Shown here one piece after another: positions 56,239 through 64,000 of a stretch of 64,000 nt of DNA (positions within the stretch are counted from its first letter, which is position 1; every line of letters begins with the position of its first letter). Origin of the DNA: Coriolopsis trogii (Eukaryota; Basidiomycota; Agaricomycetes; Polyporales; Polyporaceae). The DNA lies in assembly GCA_020543525.1 (NCBI GenBank), contig JAHYIO010000036.1, positions 2,604,001-2,668,000 of the forward strand. The letters are read 5' to 3'. The notes under the pieces were generated by a model. The model was not told where the DNA came from. It saw only the letters and a list, made by a program, of their open reading frames with translations, and did no database searches. A program made the position numbers and the translations under genes.

Positions 56239-58183
56239 ATGACCGTACGCTTTGCTAAAAGCGCGCATATAGTCACTCAGAATCCTCCGAAATGCGGCCC
56301 TAAGCTAGCCATCAACGCAGAGGAGACCCCGCCAAGCACAGGTCGTCATTGGACTCGTAAGGCCATTCCGACCCCGGATATTTCGTCGCCTACAGGAAGA
56401 AGTTCTGAGGCTGCACTGACCGTCGAGGAATTCCTGCGAAAGTCTGTCACGAAGAAGCGCTATACGTCTCGACTTCGCAGGAGGCATATTGTCCCCTCTT
56501 CGCCTCATGGGGATCTGAAGGCTTCCGTACCCGATGATCTTCGAGACTCCGACTACCACAACAGCTCGCAATCTTCTCAGCTCTCCGACAGGTCCTCGAA
56601 GCGCCGTGCCATATGGACCAGCGACGAGGACGACCACGCACCACCAAAGCCTGTAAAGAAGAAGCGGCACCGGCAGAAGAAGGCAAAGACCCAATCCCTG
56701 TCCGCTCGCATCCTTGCTGCCGCCGTCGCGACGGGCGTCGACGTCGTTGGTGGCCCGATACTCCCTTGCGTGGAGAAAACTGGCGTGCGCCGCCCACTAC
56801 CGTTGGTCCCTGACAAAGGGACGCTTTCGCCCATCGGTGGAGTCACGGGGAGGCGACGCTATGTCGACCCTAGAACGACAGCACCCTTCGGCCGAGCGGT
56901 ATTCCAGTTCGGGTCAGCGGAGGAGCAGCAACCAATGGTCACCCGAAGACCCCGTCCTGTGACTGCTTGGAGACCAGACCGGGACGGCCGCGACACCTCC
57001 CTCTGTGCGCGAGATGCTCCTCACGACCGTGCTCAGAGAGGTCTTCTTGTCAATACCGGACCTCGGCTGGTTACCAATCCGCTCAAATTGTCGGCGATGG
57101 CGGCGTGTCCGCCTACCAAGCCGAAGAGGTGAGCGTTGCATACATAAGCCACATCGCAACAAATCATCTCAATATTCCGAACTCAGACTGCTCCCGAACA
57201 AGCCACTCAGGGGCATTGCTAAACAGACGAAGAACGGAGGAAACATGTCTGCGTTGAATTTCGAACCCTCCTCCCCTCTGTCTCCACCCAAACGGCGCAC
57301 CGCCGCACCTGGTCTCCGTTTCGTGGGCGACAGCCACACGTCGTTCTTCGTTCCTAACTCGTCACCAAGCACTGGCGAGCCAGCTTCTGAATGGCTTGCT
57401 TCAGATGCCGCTGAGAGCGACCAAGGAATCGACTCGTCTACCATCAATGCTCAGTCTGGGCGTAGCGATACTGCCTCATGTACACCATCTAACTCTGCTA
57501 GCGCTACTCCCGCTACCATAGCAGAGCTCCGACGAGTTCCCGAACCATCCGCTCAACCGGTCCCCCTTGCTCAGCCTGACGACATGCCTCATCCACTTGC
57601 CTATCCCAGTCAGTCCAGCGGAACGCCCTTCGACGTCATGTTGGCCCCAAAGACGGCCGGGGTATCACAGTCTACGTCCCGCAAACCTCTGAAGGCGCTG
57701 GGCTCTATGCTCGACAACTTTCGTGAGATCGCGCGATCTGCGACTCTGGCTTCTGGGCGGGGGCGTTTCGTTCGCGCTCGTCCGGATTCCTCGGCGAGGC
57801 CAAAGTCTCCTGAAACGAACGCGGATATTTGGACACGGATACTTGGCTCTCCTCCGAACCTCGGTGGAGTTGGCGTAGCTCCGTCGGTGGATGGCCCCTC
57901 CTCAACCTCGGGTCGTCCAAAGACGAGTTCTCTGCGGACAGGGGTCGGTCGTCAGCCTTTCCAGGCGATCAAGCGTCGAGGTGCGCGTGGATCATCACCT
58001 CAAGGTGGCGCCCCAGTGACGATAGCTGGGCGGGCAGACGACGAGGTCTCCGATCGGGGAGAGGAGCAGTATAGAAGGGAGGACCCTGACGTCCCGCCGA
58101 TGAGCTCTTTGCCTAGATGGAATACGCTCTACCCGTCCCCGGATGACTGCGATGACGGAGGAGACAGCGTGTATCACTTGTAA
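56239..58183 (+). CDS. Hypothetical basic, disordered protein
   Basis: Two exons, 56239-57128 and 57187-58183 (628 residues). They are joined by a 58-nt GTGAGC..CAG intron that restores the frame as TKPKRLLPNKPLRG. The first exon has VEEFLRKSVTKKRYTSRLRR, a bipartite nuclear-signal-like KPVKKKRHRQKKAK and RRRYVDPRTTAPFGRAVFQF. The second has PPKRRTAAPGLRFVGDSHTS, FFVPNSSPSTGEPASEW and SMLDNFREIARSATL, then Ser/Pro-rich and acidic sequence. It is probably nuclear (inference from the basic clusters). I do not recognise the family. The start was set at the first real ATG (56239) of the frame. Confidence 0.72.
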
Positions 58184-58633
58184 GATTGTTTGTGTACTAC
58201 TACTATGAGAGTACAGGAGTCACGCTTGCTGAGGCCAATCTCATCATGTTACTGAAGTTTTGAACTTCAGTCTTCCAGTCTTTCCACTTGCCCTCATGGA
58301 CATCCTGAACTCTCGGCCGAACCCATTCGCCTGGCAGAGTCGGCTGCCCAGCCGTAATGCCACTCTATACAATTGTGTGTCGCTCACACAACTGAGCAAG
58401 CAAGTTGACACCGCGTGCCTACCCTGTACGCTGCACAATTTGCCCCTCGAGCTTGCACTCTCAGCGCTGCTGCATGTTGAGGCAAGACACGGACATATTC
58501 GGGGAGGCCTAGACTTGTTCCGTGTCGCATGGCGTCCTCAGACACACTGCCACTAGCCGTCTATATTCATTACTCTATGTGCTAATAAGCCGTGCGTATT
58601 ATATGTCTTGGGTGTCAGTATGTCTAGATTGTC
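58184..58633. other. Convergent intergenic region
   Basis: This is the 3' UTR space between the basic protein gene and the mitochondrial hydrolase gene. A 98-codon plus frame (58260-58556) has no motif. Confidence 0.5.
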
Positions 58634-60059
58634 TCAATGGCTCTTGATGAAGTTCGTGACCAGAGACTTGAATTCGTTTGGTCTGCAACGTACATGTGTG
58701 AGCAGGATGACGACGGAGAGTAAACCGCAATGCTCACCTTTCTGAGTGGACTGCATAGCACGCATTGGGAGTTGAGCTTGCGAGTGCCGAAAACGACAAA
58801 GGCACCTACCCCAGTGGCCAGCATTAAGCTCTTCGAGTATCATATTGGGGAAGAACGCCTTCGCTGCGTCAATGTTGTGTCGATTGATATACCTTGAGAA
58901 GCACGATCAATCCAGATGTACGAGCTCAAGACGCACGGGTAACTCACTTGCTCTTGGAACCCTTGATGAACAACGTCGGCCCTTCGAAGGTCCGCTCGCC
59001 AGGGGACCAAGGGAACCCGCCAATCTCCGGGATGGCGTCCCCCAACAAGTCGATGGGTATCCGGAATTTGAGTGGGTGATGATGGTGCGCCGTCGGGTGC
59101 TCGAGGTTCATGAGCAGAAACGCACGCGTCATCGGATCCTACGCCATGCACACACGATAGAACGCGCGCGTATGGCGTCAAACTTCGTGCGTACGCATGC
59201 AGGAACGGGCGGACGCACCTGCTCATAAGGCTTCAAGACACGGTCGGCTTCCTGACGTGTCTTGACACCGCTCTCCTCAATCTTTTTCATCGCCTCGATG
59301 TACCCCTGGAACTCGTCCGAGAGCGCGCCGCGGGATGGCGCGATGTCTGCGACGATGAGGTGTGCGAGTAGCTCCTTGGGAAGCTCCGGATTGAGGGCAA
59401 CTGTCATAGCGACCTTCCCTCCCCTGAAAAGGGCGAGCCGGATGGAGTTTGCAGGCGAAAACGGACAGGGATGGGGAAAGGTTTGGTGTGAAAAATGCAC
59501 GAGTCAATACGCACTCTTTGACAGATGCGTGCGAGTAATAGCTCACATGCTTACATGGAATGCCCAAGCAGGGAGATGTTGGATAGCTTATGGGACTCGC
59601 AGAAATGAAGCACGTCCGCGGCCATGGCTTCGTATGTGTGAGGGTTGGCGTGGGGTGAGGTCCCATGGTTCCGAAGGTCCTGATATATGCGCATGAGACG
59701 AGCACGGATGCGTAGAAGGCTGAGGCCGCACCAGAGCATATACAGGTCGTCCCAGATCCTTCATGAACGCCTTCGAGAGGGAACCCCAGTTCCGCTTCAT
59801 ACCGCTGCATACATCGTCGGTTCACATATATAGTAGACCTCATCAACTATGAGAATACGTACAAGAGACCGTGAAGTATGACGAGAGGCCTCTCTGTCTC
59901 GTTTCCACTTGAAGGGACAACCTTGTCGTAGTGCAACTCAACGGGTGTGATCGTTGACGAGAACGCACGTGTCCGGAACAGCCGACATGGTGTAGGCACA
60001 GTAGATTTTGAAGTAGACCTAAGAGTAGAGCATGAGGGTAGTAAACATCGAGGGAACAT
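58634..60059 (-). CDS. Mitochondrial alpha/beta hydrolase, ABHD11/Imo32-like
   Basis: Eight exons: 59863-60059, 59732-59804, 59555-59679, 59219-59423, 58948-59138, 58810-58892, 58738-58750, 58634-58682 (311 residues). The N-terminus MFPRCLLPSCSTLRSTSK ... CRLFRTRAFSSTITP is Arg/Ser-rich without acids, a mitochondrial presequence. The core has LVILHGLFGMKRNWGSLSKA (oxyanion loop), DLRNHGTSPH, LLGHSMGGKVAM with the nucleophile Ser at about 131, IVADIAPSRGALSDEFQGYI, and a C-terminal LNAGHWVHSERP with the catalytic His. The pattern fits yeast Imo32 and human ABHD11, which are matrix hydrolases. The seventh exon is only 13 nt and encodes VHSE, completing the His motif. Intron 59424-59554 is longer than usual. 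Confidence 0.92.
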
Positions 60060-60737
60060 CGTCGTGTCGAAGAAAGACTCCGCGTCCGACGCAGCGGCAG
60101 TCCGCACAGACGATACTACCCACGGCACGGACGGCCCGGCAAGGATTTGACGCGTGCAATCCAAATCTCTTTCTCCTCTGCCAACGAGGGCCCGACATTG
60201 AAACGACAGGCGGTAGAACTTCAACATGAGATCACATGATAGTAGCTCTCTGCCTGCGCCAACGCCGACCAAACCTTCAGTCTACTTCTAGCCCAAGGTC
60301 GACACGGTGCCAACAGCGGCGGGGGAACCATATGGTCACGTCATCTGAAACGTTTCTTGCGTTCAAGGTGATTGTGGGCAGCCATGACGCTGTTCGTACT
60401 GAAAAACTCGAGACATTCACGGCGTGCGAGATGTCTAGCGTTGAACTTCATACATGCACGTGCACCGTGTCTCTCCACGAATCAATAGCGCACGTCTCTC
60501 CGAACGGACAGACCCCTACCTGCATCGTTCTGTACACTGATATTGGACTGAGTCTCATACAATCTCGCGTTAACTGTGACTAGGGGCAGCTATTCCAGCA
60601 TCGCACCAGCCCATTCATGGTGCTCGCATCCCGGTGAGCGTTCGTATGTCCCTTCAAGTAAGAGATGCATCCAAGGCTAAACTGTACAAACATACGACTG
60701 ACAGATACAAATACACTGATCTGATGTGCATACATCC
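60060..60737. other. Intergenic region between two minus-strand genes
   Basis: This stretch is the promoter of the mitochondrial hydrolase gene and the 3' UTR of the dehydrogenase gene. Nothing else was recognised. Confidence 0.5.
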
Positions 60738-61994
60738 TCACGCCGTCTCCTGCGGACGCGCGATGAGCTTCTTCCCGCTTACCTTGTTATCCTTCATCCG
60801 TTCGAGACCCTCCGGGATGCCTGCGAGGCCATTGGGAAGGACCTCAACCGGGTTCGGCTGTACAGGATCGTGAGGTCAGTAACCCCGCAGAAAGCTGAGC
60901 AGCAGAACCATAACGTACCACAACTGCGCCCTTCTCGAGCCACTCCGTGATCCTCTTGTAGATCTCAATCCCGATCTGCCTGTTCTCGGCCGGGTGCACG
61001 CTCCCGAAGACCGAGATGATCTTCTTATCGTCCCCCTCCTTCTTCTTCTCCGCCGGAATGGAGTCGGGCAGGGTAAGGAGGAGCGAGCCGCCTGGTGCGA
61101 GGGCGTCGTAAGCGACGGCCTGGGTGTCCGCGAGCGAGATGGCGTCGTAGGCGAGCTTGATGGGTTCACCGCCCGTGATCTTCTTCACCTCAGCGAGGAT
61201 TGCGTCATGAGCAAGAGAGCGGTCGATGACGTGCGTCGCGCCGAGAGACTTGAGGAGAGATTCGTTGTGGAGGGACGCAGTGGTGATGATGGGGGAGGCC
61301 TTGGAAAGCCTGGCTGCCTGAATGGCTAAAGGAATGCTCCCATCAGCTCGTCAACCCTCATCTAGCATGCGCGATCGGTGACCGACCGTACTGGCCCACA
61401 GAGGACGATCCACCAAGGACTAGAACGGGCTTGCCTGCAAGCTCGCCGCCTTCTTCCCAAGGCGCGGAGAAGCCTACGGTCTTCGCCTTCGGGTCGTGGT
61501 TCCAGAGGCCAGTGAAGACGGTGGCGAAACCCAGGGGGATGGATGCCGCCTGGTCGAATGAGATGTTGTCCGGGATCTTGGCGGTGATTTCCGCGGGTAC
61601 CAGGGTATACTGCTGGAATGTCGCATGCGTCTTGTCAAACCAGCCCTGGAAGAAACTGCACGCAAAACATCCAGATCAGCTATCGTCAACAAGTCCTACG
61701 ATATGTGGTACTCGGAGAGAATATGTTGGCAAGCACTCACATCTTGTCGCCTTTTGCAAGGGTGGTCACGTTCGAGCCGACGGCCTCGACGATGCCCGCC
61801 GCATCCGTGCCAGAGATAAAGGGGAATTCTGAGGCGAAGTAACCCAGCGCCTGGATCTTCCAGTCGACCGGATTGAGCGCGGTGGAGATGATCTTCACGA
61901 GCACCTCTCCCGGAGCAGGGGTGGGAATGGAGGTCTCTCCGATTTTCCACTGGCCCTGCTTCTCAGGGAGGATGAGCGCCTTCTGAGTGGTCAT
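60738..61994 (-). CDS. Zinc-independent medium-chain dehydrogenase (enoyl reductase/quinone oxidoreductase-like)
   Basis: Four exons: 61741-61994, 61387-61655, 60919-61325, 60738-60857 (349 residues). The MDR fold is clear: a GroES-like start (PTPAPGEVLVKIISTALNPV, DWKIQALG, FISGTDAAGIVEAVG), FDQAASIPLGFATVFTGLW, the NADPH-binding VLVLGGSSSVGQYAIQAARL (GxSxxVG type), LGATHVIDRS, LAYDAISLADTQ and a C-terminal LPNGLAGIPEGLERMKDNKV with KKLIARP. The Cys/His ligands of zinc alcohol dehydrogenases are absent. This group includes ToxD-like and trans-enoyl reductases of fungal metabolism, but no polyketide synthase or other cluster gene is nearby, so the substrate is open. It uses NADPH to reduce an activated double bond or quinone in relatives. 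Confidence 0.93.
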
Positions 61995-63770
61995 GGGGTG
62001 AATGTTACTGGTGTTTCTGAAGATGGTGAAGTCGGATGGTGGGTGAGAGGACGGTCTGTGAAGGATGGGGAAGATGCTCGCGCAACCTTTATAAACATGA
62101 CAAGTCCCCGCTTACACACCAATCCAATGAATCATGTTGGAAGGGCATCCTGAGCCTGATTGCAGCCGGGTATAACAACATCGAATGGCTCACGCTGACG
62201 CAATGCGATATGTGTGAGAGTGCTGACGAAGCATGGCAGATCTTCGTTCTTCCTAGGCTGCAGACTGGACAGAAACTCTCATGTTCGCAGTGCCGCCTAT
62301 CTACTGTTGTGTAGCTTCACACAGAGCTGTGCGCGACCGGTTGCACGTAGGCGAACTCTTTGTGTTTGCAAAGGTCGAGGTGATTTGTACGGAATCTGTC
62401 GCAATCACTACACGGACAACCTGTATCTGCTAGTACTTACATCCTTAATCATCGCCCGAACGGACAGTGTCCAGCGCATACGTGTGCACTCCGGGACAGA
62501 CTTCGGCAACTTGATCAGATCCTAACAGTGGTCTACCGCGACGTTACGAGAGCCTCTCAGACGAGTAGGTGGATGATCCATGTTCAGAATGAATATGGAT
62601 CGCCACTCGACTCATCAATCCCTCGTAACCCACATCATGGCCTAGCCCAAGTCCTACCGAGATCGCGAGGTTCGGTGCCTCAAGCCGCAACGCGCAAGCC
62701 TACTGCCGAATCTACAATGACCGAGATTCTTCATGAATGATGACCACTGCTGCGCACATTGAATGCCTCGGAGTGGGTCAAACGAGCGCCGGCCTACTAA
62801 ATTATTCTGAGCTCTAGTGTGGTTAGCGACGAGATATAGTACGAAATTAGGAGGGACGAGGTGACGAAAACCGGTTCGAAGTGAAGCGTTCGAAAAGCAA
62901 TCTTTCCGGGTGTGATAAACACTCCCTCGCAATAGAGTATTTGTAGAAAAGCTTAAGCTTGGACAGCCAGTGTCAGCCACTACGGCTACACCGGCCGAGG
63001 CTTTTTGTATTTAGCTTAGAACACAAAGCGTATCTCAATAGGCCGAGGACAGATTGTCGACTCCACGCATCCATAGATGGCGAGTATAGTGGAAAAGCGT
63101 AGAGATTGCATGATCTGTTATCTGTACATCGAGGTCTTGCAATTGCCTTGCGCCTCACAGAATATCGGCAGTGATTTATTTTCCCCACCAAGAACTAAAT
63201 ACTCAGGGTTCGCCAGATCCCAGTGGGAAGTCAGGGTGCGCCCTCAGCAAATCCCACAAGTAGCGATGGAGAGAGGCGCTGCTTGATCACTCGACACTTG
63301 ACCGTGGTTGCAATTGGCAAATTGCAGATGTGTTGGATGTCGATGCTGTGTAGAGTGTGTCGTAACCATGGAGGATGGTTGAGGAGGACATGGTCGTTGA
63401 GATGAAGTGAGTGCATGAGCGCCAATAAGTTGGTTCAACTATGGACTTGACAGCTCAACTCAGTTCAATTGGTTCAGCTCTCTTAATACTCCTCAAACGC
63501 CCCGCAGTGCTGGTGACGGGCCACTGACGGCCACCCGACATCCTGCCAAGTTGGCACGAATGTGGCCTAAGTTGAAGTAAGTTGCCTGATTTTGTCTGCC
63601 AGTCACAATTGCGGCTTGAGAAAGGCTAGCTGGGTCCGATTTGATGTCTGCACGGCAACCCAAGACCGCGATATCAATTTCAAGTCAGGACGTTACTCAC
63701 CGGCTGCATCATGGCTGCGTTGAACCACGTCGAAGGTCGGCATTACGCCGCCCGATCAGTACCTCTCTAG
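61995..63770. other. Intergenic region, about 1.8 kb
   Basis: The left part is the dehydrogenase promoter. The rest is AT-richer, with frames under 110 codons on both strands that show no motif. Around 63430-63480 short overlapping GGTTCA/CAGCTC words repeat. No tRNA or mobile element was recognised. Confidence 0.45.
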
Positions 63771-64000
63771 CCCCCCCGTGACTGGGCCGACCTTTCATGC
63801 CCTCCCCTCGTGCCCCGAAAACGACATCCACCAAATTCAACAGATACTCTAGGAGACGGCCAAACAGCCGTCATCATAGAGCTTCTACATAAACGGCGGA
63901 TTCATGAGGCAACGAGGAAGCACAAGTTCCTCGATCCGTTCGTGGTGAACGAGCTCACTGATCGCAACCATCGTGGCTCTGACTCCAACCAGCTTCATCA
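63771..64000 (+). CDS. Possible partial coding exon running off the right edge
   Basis: One plus-strand frame is open from 63771 to the window end, about 76 codons. It includes SCPPLVPRKRHPPNSTDTLG and IIELLHKRRIHEATRKHKFL followed by DPFVVNELTDRNHRG. It looks protein-like but has no start codon inside the window and no recognised domain. It could be an internal exon reached by a splice acceptor near CTCTAG, or chance. Confidence 0.25.

Noticed and set aside
62816..62885. Possible tRNA because of GTGGTTAGCG and CCGGTTCGAAG
   Set aside because: The A- and B-box-like words occur, but no acceptor stem or anticodon arm can be folded between them.
63430..63490. Possible LTR or transposon end from repeated GGTTCA words
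   Set aside because: There are no paired repeats, target-site duplications or internal coding region.

Overview
The window is nuclear DNA of a filamentous basidiomycete, most likely an Agaricomycete. Genes sit close together on both strands and are cut by many short introns (mostly 48-65 nt, GT..AG, a few GC..AG), with several exons of only 8-16 nt. Several protein families are typical of mushrooms: two DUF6534-type membrane proteins, an expanded mushroom-specific family, and a secreted oxalate decarboxylase. I found no bacterial operons, CRISPR arrays, transposases or rRNA. Exon models were built by hand from reading frames, splice sites and conserved protein motifs, so catalytic cores are safer than first exons.

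Layout. 1-329 (+) is the 3' end of a PLP-dependent (class V aminotransferase-like) enzyme. 1570-3854 (-) is a palmitoylated Yck-type casein kinase I. 3855-6965 is gene-poor. 6966-8205 (+) is a DsbA-like thioredoxin-fold oxidoreductase and 9006-10191 (+) an Sfk1/DRAM/Frag1 membrane protein. 11117-13741 (+) appears to join a mushroom-specific domain to a helical domain resembling the N-termini of fungal STAND receptors. 14548-16334 (-) is a disordered protein, 16910-17726 (-) a pterin-4a-carbinolamine dehydratase-like protein, and 18669-23288 (+) a 1,471-residue, mostly disordered acidic protein. 23821-26321 (-) is oxalate decarboxylase in 18 exons.

28036-37680 holds a HIT protein (-), the SAGA deubiquitinase Ubp8 (+), a small conserved protein (-), tRNA-His guanylyltransferase Thg1 (+) and an alpha/beta hydrolase (-). 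38587-40511 (-) is a DUF6534 protein with an apparent one-base insertion. 42321-45130 (-) is methionyl-tRNA synthetase, divergent from an AIG2/gamma-glutamylcyclotransferase-like gene (45631-46681, +). 47777-50067 (-) is a forkhead transcription factor. About 52236-52423 (-) is U2 snRNA. 53594-55736 (+) is a second DUF6534 protein with almost the same exon lengths as the first. 56239-58183 (+) is a disordered basic protein, 58634-60059 (-) a mitochondrial ABHD11/Imo32-like hydrolase and 60738-61994 (-) a medium-chain dehydrogenase. A partial reading frame runs off the right edge.

Most genes are unrelated housekeeping or lineage-specific genes; I see no biosynthetic cluster. The most notable features are the micro-exon and GC-AG splicing in conserved enzymes, the exon-by-exon match of the two DUF6534 genes with one frameshifted, the receptor-like fusion protein, and the U2 snRNA gene.
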